Assembly (NCBI RefSeq): GCF_028453695.1
Contig: NC_135778.1
Span: 11,716,244 to 11,780,243 of the forward strand
Length of the DNA: 64,000 bases
Direction: 5' to 3'
DNA from: Augochlora pura
Taxonomy: Eukaryota > Arthropoda > Insecta > Hymenoptera > Halictidae
Position 1 is the stretch's first letter, and each line of letters begins with the position of its first letter. This document shows, piece by piece, positions 21,740 to 34,189 of this stretch. The position numbers were made by a program, and so were the translations under genes. Below the pieces are notes generated by a model that saw only the letters and a program-made list of their open reading frames with translations, had not been told where the DNA came from and searched no databases.

Positions 21740-24700
21740 ATCAATTCTTCGGCACGCGTGTCGATTAATACTTTCCCGTCCGTTTCTTAAAGCTTCGGAA
21801 CCGAATGTCTACCGCAGTGTGCTCTTTTAACCCATTTCGCGACGTTCGCGGCGTGACGTGCCATTTCTGTGGCATTGGTCTTTAATTAAACGAGAATTAA
21901 ATGTTCCACCAACTTGTATAAAGTCGGAATTGCAAACTGTTGCACGGGCGCCTTAAACGTATGCAAATCAAATAATTATAAGGAACGAACGTAAAATGGT
22001 CGTCAGCGAATATTCGAGTTTGAATTAAAATTGCCGACAATGGCCATACAGAGCGAATAAATTTGCTGTCGCTGTTTATTAAAATCCACCTTCGTCGACA
22101 ATCGAATAAAAATGGCGCGGCTCCAGAAAGCGAAAAACTGGACAATTGAAGGTTTATATATTGTTGTACACTACCGGCATAGTGTCTAATTATGTTAATA
22201 CAGTCTAAGAAGGGAGTTGGACGAAACAGGGTAGTAGGACAGAATGGAGTGCTCAATGTTGTAGGCTCCGCGGACGCTGCAATCTCACTGATGGCAGTGT
22301 AAATGTTTTCTTTTCTGTGTCGAGACACATTGTAAACAATTCGCATCGGTATATTCTATGCGACTGATATGTAACCAACGATTCATTGAGAAACTATATG
22401 CTGACATTTTTTTACTTGTCATTCCTCTTAAAGTCTATGAAAGTTGTTGACGACTTCATTTATTTATGTCTATAAACGTGCGTAAATTTCAATCCAAATC
22501 TGCTCGTTGGATTGATAACATTTTCATATCGATCAATATTTATATCAGACATTTTTGATTAATGAATAAAGTAAAATAAAAAGTAGCAAAATTAAACGAG
22601 AGATACATAAGTTACATGAATATGTCGTTCCTCTTTAATAATATTCTTACAGTTGCAAATAATGTGACAATACTCTTAAATTCTTTTGGCTTTTCAGTTC
22701 CATATTTAATCTTTACGTTATTGTCGTCGGTGCATAAAATTCATAATATATTCATAATTATCGCTTTGTTGCAACAAGATTAACTTAATCGAGGAAAAAT
22801 GTCCAATTAATGTACTCCCGGTTCTCATTTCGAAACAAGACGACTCTCATCCATAACTGATAACGAACTTCAGTCTAGTTTTACCGCATCTAATATTTCG
22901 TACGAGGTACATTATAAACGAACAGTAATCGTACTTGATTGAATAGGAAAAATAAGCGAAACGAGATGGTCGAGACACTAACGGTAATCCGTGTAAAAGG
23001 CGAAGCACTGGTTTTACGAGCTTTTATTCAATCGACAGCGCACCGAAGCCCGAAATGATCCCCGGCGAGGCAAGTTTCGCCGAGCGGTCTCCTTTGCGTC
23101 GACGTCGACGTCGCATCACTCCGAAAAAAAGTAATCTGTTCACCTTTGATCGGGCGTCTATTTTACCGAAATGGAATTATCCCCGGATCGGTGGCCGAGC
23201 CGGTTAAGAGAGTGCTCGATCGTCGGCTAGGAAAGGCGAGCCGGGCCGAGCCGAGCCGAGCGGTCGGTGAAGTGGCACGTGAGTCACGAGAAACCGTATT
23301 TCTCCGGGACCGCCCCCGCGCATCCCTGGCTCGCGTTTTCTCCGAGTTTTCCCTTTCCCCTTTGGAAACGGCACAATGCCTCGCGGGGGGATATCCCGTG
23401 TTTATAAAATAAATCCCCTCATTGTTGCTCGGCAAGGCGAGAGAGGGAGTCGGTTGGTCGAGGGCCGTGCCCCGGTGGTGCATAACGCTTCAGCTGACAT
23501 AGCAGAAGGACGGAGAAAGAGAGCGGAACCGTGAGAGACTGGTGCAAAGAGGAGAGAGGGGGAACTACTAGAAAATCAGAAGCGGAGTGAAGAAATCGTG
23601 AGGAAAGTAGAAGGGGGGGCGGATAGAAAGATAGGAAGCAGAGAGAAAAGAGGGGATCAGGAGAACTTTTGTGAGGCCGTCAGCTGCCAGAGTGCCGGAC
23701 GAGACGTGTAATGTCGGGTAGGGGCGGATCAGAATATTTCTAGGACCCAGGCTAAATGTTATCTTCTTCTCTATGGTGGGCTATCCCGCAGCCGCCCCAC
23801 GCGGCACGACGTGTTCTCGAGTAGCAGGAGAACGGCCTGCTACCCCCGTCGTCCGGTTAATCACGGCCCCCGTTTTTTAGCTCTTGGATGGGAACACGGG
23901 GGATTCTACCGCGTTTACGAACCGTAAATTCGATCCCGGGGAGACTTTCTCGGTGACTTCTGACATGGAATGATCCTGCCACCGTCCCGAGACCGTAGAT
24001 GCAAGCACCCGAGAAAGCACTCGAATCTCTTGCGTTTGTTACTGTTACTTTCAGTTTGCCGACTTTATTACATGATTGGGAACAATTTCTTGGAGAACGT
24101 AGTTCAACCTCTTAGACACGGCTCGAGTTTGCGCGGGGTTGTTTCTGCGCACTCTGCAGATTTCGAAGCAAATTACGCGTGAACGATACAGCATTGCAAT
24201 GTGTAACCGACGACGCTACATATTGGAATGAAGCTTTTCATGACTAAATTATAATTTTTTAAAGGTATGATACATGTACTTTGACTTTGATCATTTTAGT
24301 ATTAATAATGTCATTGAAAGTGGCGCGTGGTGATATATTATAAGATGGCATCTATTGTAGTGGAGCGTTTTTCATAAAGATGACATTTGTGAAAGCCATT
24401 GTAGCGGTTCATTGTTCCTAAAATGTTAAGTATTCAAGTATACTGAGATTTCAATCTGCTACGAATAATGAAATAAAATATAATATTGTACTTCGATCAC
24501 TGGGTTGTTCTGACGTCAATAACAGATATTACTGAAGGCAGCGGAAGTTGATTTTTGAAAGGCAGGCAGCTTTCCCTCTAACCTGGCTCGCAAATATCTA
24601 TTTGCGTCTACTTAGGAACAGTTTACAGACACCGGGCGATAACAGGCAGCATCTTTTGTCGCGTCCTTCGAAAATTGCGTTCTCATCTGGCGTGGAACAA

Positions 24701-27410
24701 GGTGTTTACCGTTTGCGATACCCAGGATCGGCGTCGCCGGGTTTTTCCGGCGGGTATACGGAGTGCCGGCTTGCACCTGGCCGGGGCAAGATTACGGAAA
24801 CGAGGTGTCTCAAACGACATCCCGTATTAACGAATTCCATTATGGGAACAGTTATGGCGTCGCGCTATCGTTACTGATGAGCTCGGGGAACGACGGCACG
24901 TATTACGAGCTCCCGGCGACTCTCCGCCTTTACCTCTCATCCGCCTGAAAGCCTCGAAAAGGCCGAGCCGGTCAAAAGCACTGAATTCGTAAACACCGGG
25001 CGAAATTATCCATCGGGGATGCGCTTTGATTAAATCTGCGATTGAAATCTGTTTCGGGTCAGATACCTTTGAAAAGTCTCAGCACCGCGCACGGGTTCTC
25101 GCCGCGCGGCCCAACGCGATAGCGTCGATGCTAATGAATATCGATCAGTTGTCGCGAAGTTATTAGTTGTTCCGCGTGATCGTGTTAGACGGGTTTGACC
25201 GTAGTTGATGCGAAACATCGATATGTAAACCGTGTCGGGAAAATTCAATGATACGGGGCGAGGATTTTCTGGAGCTGTGCCAGAAATGCAAACGTTACCT
25301 CGAGATTTCGGTATGAAACCGTAATCACCCGCTGTCTTGGGATCATTAATAATGCGACGGATACTTCCTAAATGGATTCCGATTGCTATACTTACCTCAA
25401 TCAATGTTTAATCGTATCTCGATCTATAGAAACGCTTGAAAACGCCTTCCGTAATTTTTACGGACTTCAGGTTTGCGCTTTAATTTTTTTCCCAAACGCG
25501 TCGTATTGAAATTTTATATTTTAGACAAGCAAATTAAATTATGACACTGTCCTAATGGAAAATAAAAAAAGTACGACTTCTCATTTGAAGATCAAATATC
25601 ATTCGATCAGTGATTATGATTATAAAGTTCATTTACGAATTATGAGAACATTTTTTTTTGTCGCACGTTATATTAATGTATCTGTATAATATTGAAACAC
25701 GCGTATCAAATGCACATTTTATCAAAGCATTTTAGATCTCATTCATTCGATTCAAGAGTATTAGCTTAATACACAACATCAAAGTCCCGGGAACCAGTTG
25801 ATAAAACTGTTTGTAGCATCAATTAGCGAACGGTGATTATGGTTGTCGAGGGTGTCGCGCGCGGGCCATCGGTAATCGATATAAAAAGCAGAAAAAAATT
25901 CGCTGCCGATGGAATTGATTCGGGCCTGAAGTGTCTAGAGCACTTCCAATTTTCGTTTCGAAGATTTCTCTATAATTCGACGAAAGAAAAATAAAAACCG
26001 TCGATTGGGTAACGTCAATCGCGTATAGATAAACGTCCGCCATCGATTCAACTTTGATCGACGTCCCTGATTTTGTATAGTAGCCCCGGACGCTCCTAAA
26101 TCCGGCGTCAAGGTTCATGTTGTCACGAACAGACTCGGACGACGACAGTTTACGATTTTACGTTGGCAATTGGTGCAAACGTCGATGTCCATTACGTTCG
26201 CACGTGTGTACTGTCAATCACGTATGGCAAATCGTCCGTGTGTTCGACACTCGTACACCGAACTGTCCCGCGTGTGTACACACTCGGGCAGCCCACATTA
26301 ACGACGCATCGATGCACGGCGAAACCAATGCAACGTTTAGGATTGGCTCAGGCATAGTGAGCGGTTGGTCAGCCGGAGATTACCGCGGCATAATTACCTC
26401 TGCACAGTATCCCTGCGACCTCTGTTTAATCTGCAATTAATGTTTCAAATTGCCATAAACCCACGGAGTAACGGATGCCACTTATCAACGGCGATAACCA
26501 ACTCAGGGGTATGTATTGTTAGCGCGAGGCTAAACAATGCGATGCGACGAGCATTGTTGCACGGCCTAACGAGAGATAACTGCTCCACTGCGTCAGCTTC
26601 CGATGCCGATTTTTATTCCGAATTTCCCTGCACCGGCCTCTCGACTCAAAAGACCTTTGTGCAGTCAGAAAATTTCAATCGTTCGAAATCTGCTAAATTT
26701 CGTATTTTTTCTATTAACGGCAATCGTCCGTATTCAGGGGGGTAAAAACAATCCTCATGTTCGAGGATCAAATCAATATGCTTTTGTCTACATTTCCAAA
26801 ATTGAAAGCTAGCGCAATACCATTTTTTTTTTAAACGAATGGTTTTCAACTTAAATTCAATTATATGTAGAGAATTTTAAAAAATAATTTAACGTATAAA
26901 ATGTCTGCATTATAAAACTGTGTTTAGTTTATTACATTATCTAAATAACGTTGAAATTATTAAGTAACTTGTCAGAACGGAGGTATCGTTTGAGACAAGT
27001 AATAAGCAAGTTTGTCGGAAAGATTAATTAAAATTACACATCGAATCAAAGAATACGCTTTAATTTCAACCAATATTGCTTTTAAATAACGAAACGGATA
27101 ACGTATAATTATAAATTTCGAGTAAATTTTGTACCGATAAAGCGTGAATATTTCAACGAGAATTTCACGTATATTCCATTTTACTTTCGAATATCTTTTC
27201 CATATGACGATCAGGTTTTACGATAAACCCTATAGACGGATTACTGCGAATCTCAAATCAGAATTTCACAATATGCACGCAGAAAAATGGTTAAAACGAT
27301 TAAAAACCTTTTGCACCATTCAGAGTTTTGTGGAATAATTCATAAATACGTGCTTGGCTATATATTTTACTCCTGGCAAACGAAGTTTCGTGTTGCCTCC
27401 ATGTCATTAT
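21740..27410. other. Non-coding block, alternating AT- and GC-rich
   Basis: No gene recognised. The 149-codon minus-strand frame at 21897-22346 lacks any motif known to me. 23500-23670 is strongly purine-rich (AGAGAGG, GAAAGTAGAAGG words). A GCCGA array sits at 23236-23261. 22550-22800, 25440-25740 and 26850-27330 are AT-rich. Confidence 0.45.
23236..23261. repeat. GCCGA pentamer array
   Basis: Five units of the GAGCC/CCGAG class with one GGGCC variant. Confidence 0.85.
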
Positions 27411-27418
27411 GCATCGTT

Positions 27419-27600
27419 TCAGGTTATGTTAGCGTTACGTCAGGCACGGTGAGTCACCGTCAGGTTATGTCGGGCTCACGTGATGCTGCTCATGTTATGT
27501 CAGGTTTACGTGTTGCACCGTCTGAGGTTATGTCAGCGGCTGGGTCCGGTTGTGAATTGTTATGTCTTTACGTACATTATGGGTTATGTTCAGGTTGTTT
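27419..27600. repeat. Degenerate GGTTATGTCAG interspersed array
   Basis: The word GGTTATGT or GTTATGTC followed by AGG/GGG recurs at about 27422, 27463, 27494, 27527, 27560 and 27583, separated by short spacers that often contain CACG or CACCGT. It may be a decayed minisatellite. The plus-strand frame through it (27287-27652) shows a repeating VMSGxR pattern caused by the array. Confidence 0.6.
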
Positions 27601-27699
27601 CAGAGAATACTTCTTTGATCGATACAGTAATCGATACAGATCGATAAAGTAAGAAATTAATTTGGGACGAAACAGTCGTAGTCAAGGTAGCTCTGCAAG

Positions 27700-27720
27700 A
27701 CGTATAGTGCAAGGGGTTAA
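27700..27720. mobile_element. Lone TTAA-type element end
   Basis: TAGTGCAAGGGGTTAA matches the right terminus of the 241-bp MITE at 47745-47985 (TTAA at 27717-27720). No partner end lies about 240 bp upstream. Confidence 0.5.
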
Positions 27721-27834
27721 ATGGTATTCTAGACGCGACGACGCGGATTTTATTCGTATGCCAAGGGATTAACAAAGCCGCGGATTGCATTTTAGCAAAG
27801 GAATAGGTTACTCGAAATGGCATCAGGTACCCCT

Positions 27835-27874
27835 CATTTCCCGGAGTATCAATAATTTTGGTACACCCTGTATA
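27835..27874. mobile_element. Lone Tc1/mariner-type end
   Basis: AATAATTTTGGTACACCCTG followed by TATA is the inverse of the end at 50869 (CAGGGTGTATCAAAATTATT). The two are opposite ends of one family, found singly in this window. Confidence 0.5.
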
Positions 27875-27879
27875 GGTCA

Positions 27880-30800
27880 ACAACTCCGCACGCTACCTAA
27901 CTGTCTCCAGTTATGCATATCACAAGAAAACAGACTGTGTTTATATTATTTCTCTTGCCACTAAGCGCGTCGTTCCAAAATGCTCCGTCACTATGGATAC
28001 AAACTAATGTGTCAATATTATTTTGTACGGTATCCTTAAATCACAAAATAGCAGACTACGTCGAATTATCTCTCCCCACCGTCTTTCAGTCCGTCGGACT
28101 CCTATCTCTCGGAACACCCCCGAGACATCCCGAATCGTAGCCATTAACGTAAAAGGCAATTGTATTCCTACACTCCTGCCCCCTCCCGAAAATCTGTTCG
28201 CGGCGCTGCGTATGGCGGTCCGCGAAAGGAGTCCAAATGGTGTACATATTTCCTCGGCTACGGGAAGGCATCGTAGGGGTTCGACCGTAGGTAATTCGTG
28301 GTTATTATTCGTTTACATCGACCTCGTGGGGTCGAAGACAGGCCGGAACGCTTCCCCTCTTTTATGTACCAGGGAAAGAGGAGCCAGTATGTTATTCCGG
28401 GGGCCACTGTCTACTTACGTACTTTTATATTCAATACATTCGCGAACGTCGGATAGAGTGGGGTCGTCTAGTAATCCCTCAGGACCCGGCGTAGACCCAT
28501 CTCGAGAGCGAAGGCACCCGCCGCCATAACGCCGGCCGCCATCGAAGGGTTACTGCCACCGTCGGGCCTCTGCCGAGGGAGCAAACACGTATATAGAGAT
28601 CCGGTCTATTTTTCAGACGCTCTCGAGGCGCAACGGTGGCCGGGACCCATAGGATTCGAAATGCGCTTTTGTACACCCTGTTATTAGATCCCTCTCGAAC
28701 GCGATCGCGATCGCGCTCGACTTGCGGCGAATGGGGCCGAAACGGCGATTACAAGCGAACTATGAATCCGTCGGGTGCGGCGCGCGGGATCGCCGCGGCT
28801 CGAGCGTCTCATTCAATTACGCGATTAAGCGGAAACTCGCGCCGCTTAAGCGTGAAGAATTACACTCGACGGAATTCGGCGCCTTTTTCGCCCCCCCCCC
28901 CCCCTCCCCACCCCACCGTCCCTCGCGGCCCGGTTTTTTCGTTTTACTTTTCTCGCTCGGGCACCGCACGGCAAACGATAGGCTCACCCGGTGAATTATG
29001 AATTTCGTGGCTTCGGTACGCGCGGTAATACATTATCCGATTAAGTCCCGGATCCTCGCATTGAGTGCGGAGAATATTATTTTATTTAAAATACAGAACA
29101 ATATGTCGGACTTAAAAGTTTTTTCGGACTTGTAAATCCGTCGAGATTAGTGCCCGCGTTATTGTTATGGCTTTCAATCCTGGTTTTTGTTCCTGTTCCT
29201 TTTCGAGTCCGGATCACTTGGCAAATATTGTTCGCAATTCCGCATTGTTGCATCGTTGTTCAATTGTACGGGACGTCTTTGAATTTCCTAGCATGGCATC
29301 GCGATTGTGCCTAAAAATGTTCCTACGTTCAAGGAAAGTTTTGTTGAATAGGAATCTGTTTTTCTTGCATACAGTATACTTCTCTACAGAAACGAATAAA
29401 AATGTAGTCTGACATCGTGATTAAATAATTGTTCATTATTCAAACATCCAAACGTCCAGATTAGTAGATATATTTATACTCGAGGATTTACTGCAATGAA
29501 AAGGTATGATAATAAAAGTAAAAGTTGCCTGCACTAATTTCAACACACTAGAGCTATCTAGATGTTTATTTTTTGTCTTCATTATTTGATGGAGCTCAAA
29601 ACAAACCGCCAGTATTTTCAAAACTATTTTTACTGCGTTTCACCATGAATGCATCCAATCCGCAGTATAGTTACGACCTGACACTACCGTCCGACACTTT
29701 CTGTTAATATCTGTTAGTATCTGTAAAAATGCCCGATATCGCTGTTTTCTACTAACCCGAGCTGCCTTTGCGCATCGTCGAAGTAGAATCGCATGAAACG
29801 GTGCTGAATCATTAAATATCCGGACAATGTAAAAAGTTTAGCGCACGTCTGCCGGGATTTTCAGCGGAACAACTAACGGTGCGCCGATGCAAATATCGCG
29901 ACGGGGCTGTCGTTCCCGTGGAAAATGGTGGATCGTCACGATTAGGAACGGGTTGGCGCGGGCCGCCATTAGTCATCCGGTAATGCACGTCCAAATTTAA
30001 TTAGCGCACTCTTGCACGTTTTCAGTCGTCGAACGGCAGTCTCGCGCTTGGATAATTTATTCGTTCACGGCAGCCACCGTCGGGGGCCCATGGGACACCG
30101 TCGAGGGGCGGGTGTCCCGGCGTTGCATCTCATTTTCCCGCCTTTCGCTTTCTCGTCGCGATACGCTTATTTATATTTATAAGAAAAATTCCACGCTAAT
30201 GGACATGAGAATTCGTCGAGTTCTTCCTAGCGGAGTAACTCGATACTCGAGAAAATGCGCCGCCGAAACGGGACGACGATACCTCGTCGACGGTTCGTCG
30301 CCGACGCCTTTCTCCCTCTCTCTCTCTTGTCTCGCGGAGAAAGCTTCGCGTTACTTTTACACGTTAGGCATAATATCAGCGCGCGACAGATATTTATTAG
30401 GGCAGTTATTCAAATTGCATTGCTACGCTTGCTGGCGTAATGGAGGCATCGAAGGGGCGCAGACGACGCCGCTCTCCCGCACCTCCCCCCAGACGGGTGC
30501 ATCAGCAACAGTTTGGTAATATTTAATATCCTATTTACATTTCGCTACAACGAGATATTTATTACTTCCACGCCGGGCAGCGTTTGTTTCTACAATTCGC
30601 CGTGCGCCAAGTAAATATCCATTTGCAGGCCTCGTCCGGATGGAACAACAGCCCCGCATCGACCTCGTCCGCGGCCGAATACATTTCACAGCGATTTTAT
30701 CCATATTATATTCGCGCTGATGTGTGTTTTGATATTTTTTCCCCGCGTCTCCGAATTTCGCTTCCAAAACGGCCGGGTACACGGTTACATGATTCGGGTT

Positions 30801-31638
30801 TCAGGCTAACGGGCCGCCGTTTTCGCAAAACCAGTTATTTCCGACCAATCAGCCGAGCCGGCGATTAATAACCGTTTGAACACGTTAAAATTATTATTGT
30901 GCCGTTAATTGTAAAATATGCGGATCCCACTCCAGCGATTTTATAAAATAAAATGAACCCCGCGACGACGGCGGCTGGCCCGCGTGATGTGAATTTTAAT
31001 CAACCACTTACTTCCTATTAATCTAGAGCACCTTTTACATGTTCGCATCGCGGCTAACCTAATTCCGTGCATCAACGAATTCGTTATTTGCCCGTATTAA
31101 CATTAATTTGTAAGCACACTTTACACGTTTCACGCAATCCGTCCGATAAACAACTCTTCCGTCGTATTTACAAACTGTTTGCTGCAGCTTTCAGCCAGTT
31201 TTAAATTTATTTACTCTAAATAAGTATTCTTTTATTATTTATTCCTGTATTAATGACTTTACATAGAATATTTTAGACTGGATGGACGGCACATGACTAC
31301 AATGCACAGTATTCCAGGATTACAACAACGTAACGAGATTTCAAAGGACGAGAGAATAAATGATAAGAGACCCCGTTTCTTCCGTTTAATAAACAACGCG
31401 AGCTTCGCAACGGAAGGGATTCCGGAATAAGATAACAAAGAAGAGTCATTGTATCAATACTTGAATTCTGTCCCAGAAATGTGCGCGTTCTGCGCGGCGG
31501 AAGGCAGCGAGTAATCGTGGACGATAAACACGGGATGTTTTGATAGCTCGTTAACTAATAGTGGGCCGTGCAAAATACGGAAGGTCAGCGTGGTAATGCG
31601 AGAATCGTGTAGAAAGCCTGTCCCGTGGCAGTGAAAGC

Positions 31639-31677
<39 letters not shown>

Positions 31678-33930
31678 AGGGAGAGAGTGAGAGGGAGAGT
31701 GAGATAGCGGGTGCAGGGGAAGTGAGACAGCGATGAGATTCACCCTCGTCCCTCGCAGGGTTCCGGACACTTGCCAGTGCCTGGTAAGAAGGTTAGGGGC
31801 CGGGCTGCTTTATGAAGGGTTAGACAACCGTGCACGTACGTCGGCTCCTTCGCATGGACGCCCGTATTATGCGCGTGTACCGCGCCTATTAATGCGTTGC
31901 CGTTGCACTCGAGGGATCGCGCGACCCTGCAACGGCTCGTCGAAGTCTCCGAGGGTAGAAGGAGACTGTCAGAGGCGGCGTACATCGGCGCGAAACCGGT
32001 AACACTGCCAGCGGAGTGCCGGCAAATTAGATTATGCGCGACCTCACCCTCGGCAACCCTCTGTCGCCGACACTGACCCCCCCCCCCTCCCCCTCCCCTT
32101 CGCCGCTCTTCGAAGGAAACCGTCGAACCAGGGACCGTGAGCGTCGGCCCCCGCGGCCGTCGGTTTCGCTGCCACCCGCTGCCCGGCTTTATTTTCTGAT
32201 AGACCGGCCAGATATTCTTTACCTTGAAGCTTTTATGATCGCCTTGAAATATTAACCCTTTGCACGGCGAGATGCAGCGAAATGTGTAATGCACGGCCCG
32301 GCGAGTCACGTATTGTTCCCGGTGAAATACCGCCGTTCATTCGGCACGATATACCGAATGTTCAATAATACACGCGCCACCTTTCGCCATTTTGCAATTG
32401 TTTTTCGGTCGAGACCTTTACTTTCGTTGACCGAGCGACAAGTTTCTGGCACGGCCGTGGGTGTTTAACCTGGATACGCTGACACAGTTTTAGGGAAGGT
32501 TAACGACGCTGTTCACGGTTTTATGAGGAAAATTTAAATTGCGTGTGTCAGTTGCGGAAAATGAAGACCAAGCAGCAATGTTGTTACGACGTTAATCATT
32601 TTGGTAGGTTCAGATTAATCATTTATTTAATGCTTCAAATTTTTGAAACTCTATCACCGTGCTTTTGTCAAAAATTTATATTATTTACAGTCTTTTTAAA
32701 CGTGTCCGTTAAAATAATCAGTTTCGCGTTTTATTTTAAAATTGTTTATATCATGAAGTTTTCTTCGTAGTAAATCGTTGAATAAATTGCTTAATGCAAG
32801 TATTGCGTTGTAATAAAAATGACAAAAGGTTAGACTCAATTTCGTCATTCTTATGGAGCAGCACACGTTAATCGTATTATCAAACTTCTCTGCAATAAGT
32901 TCATAAAAGCGTAGATCGTCTGAGATCATTCGATCTTTCTATATTCCAGTCGTATTCAATTTTTTAAAGATTATTTTATATTGAAAAGAGGAATAGAAAA
33001 TTTAAATGACTTTTTCATCTAAAGAGACAGTTTTCATGATTCAAGTGACTCTGTAAGAAATAGTTTGATGACGGCTATACTATAGTTTTGTATACTTCTA
33101 TATCTAGAACTATTGCTCTGTGAATCTCTCGAATTCACCAAATTCGTTAAAATATTTCAACTTTGTTTTTGTACCGCATATTTTAATATTAGAGTCGTCT
33201 CCACGCAAGTCTAATTCAGAGGTGTAAAAGTATATTCACCCTTGAAAACGAGGTCAAGTAAACTATCGTACGATCTCTTTTTACAAAAATTACGAATCGT
33301 CGACTTAATGATCCATGATTAAATAAATAATAAGCATCAGTGCCACTTTATTCTCAAAGCTAATAATTGAATAATTGCTGCGGGAAGAATGTCTTCCCTT
33401 CGGTACATTTTCTACAGTCGAAATCCTTATAATGCATAAAGTCCACAGTATAGTGATGAGTGTTAAGCACCGAGCACTTTTCACATCGAAAATACGAGAA
33501 AAGTTTTGATTGCATGTTATGAATTTGGTGTGGAAATAGGAATTAGAAAGTTCCGGCGAGTCTGATGCACGAATGCGCAAGCAGAAAGCGGAAAAGTAGC
33601 TGGATATGCCGCTTCTCACTACTTTGAAGAACTCGAATTGTGAATTTTCGGTGAACCCCCGTCGCCATGTTGTGAGTAAACTTTCTGGGAAGTATTCTCT
33701 GCTCGTTCTGCTCGATTTATATTTTGGGTTTTACGGCAACAAAGCAAACACAAGACGGTAAGTGGTTATCACACCATACCTTAAGATACACATTCAAGTT
33801 TTGTTTCCTGAACGATATCAACTCCATACGCTGCAATAATAATTGGAATAGTAGTGACAATTCAGTCTTTGACATTTAGTGGATTGTATCTCCAAGTTTC
33901 TTCCAATCGCTTTCTACCGAATCGCGCAGT
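27880..33930. other. Non-coding block, mostly GC-rich
   Basis: No gene recognised. Poly-C runs are at 28891-28904 and 32077-32087, a GATCGC repeat near 28701-28715, and a GA tract at 31642-31706. The 168-codon frame at 28023-28529 and the 189-codon minus-strand frame at 31740-32309 overlap others; the latter translates poly-C as poly-Gly. 32530-33930 is AT-rich. Confidence 0.45.
31642..31706. repeat. (AG)15 and purine-rich tail
   Basis: Pure AG to 31671, then AAGAGAAAGG and GAGAG-rich sequence. Confidence 0.9.
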
Positions 33931-33931
33931 T

Positions 33932-34187
33932 TTAACCCCTTGCAATACAATTTTGAGAACATCTACGTTCAGTAGCACTTCCTAATAATTTCACTAACTT
34001 CATTTACTTCCGTTCATAAATCTAGATAATCAAAGAATTAAACTTGCTCTCGGTTTAAAAGGAATATATAATGTACATAAAATGTATGAAGCTTTAAGTT
34101 ATCAATATCAACTCATATTAACTTATTCTTAATAATCAGTCAAAATGTGAATTTGAAAGTAGAAAAATAAAACAACATAGACCTTAA
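33932..34187. mobile_element. Possible decayed TTAA MITE
   Basis: TTAA at 33932-33935 followed by CCCCTTGCA matches the ends of the 47745 subfamily. A TTAA lies 248 bp on (34184-34187) near the expected far end, but the right terminal sequence is not preserved. The left end is supported; the right boundary is a guess. Confidence 0.35.
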
Positions 34188-34189
34188 AA

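Noticed and set aside
21897..22346. 149-codon minus-strand frame in moderately AT-rich DNA
   Set aside because: The longest frame outside GC-rich DNA, but I see no domain, splice context or homology to recall. It stays only a weak candidate.
28023..28529. 168-codon plus-strand frame
   Set aside because: No motif or codon pattern of a gene; frames in other phases overlap it.
31740..32309. 189-codon minus-strand open frame
   Set aside because: It contains poly-Gly from a poly-C tract, runs through low-complexity DNA and shows no domain; GC-rich sequence keeps frames open by chance.
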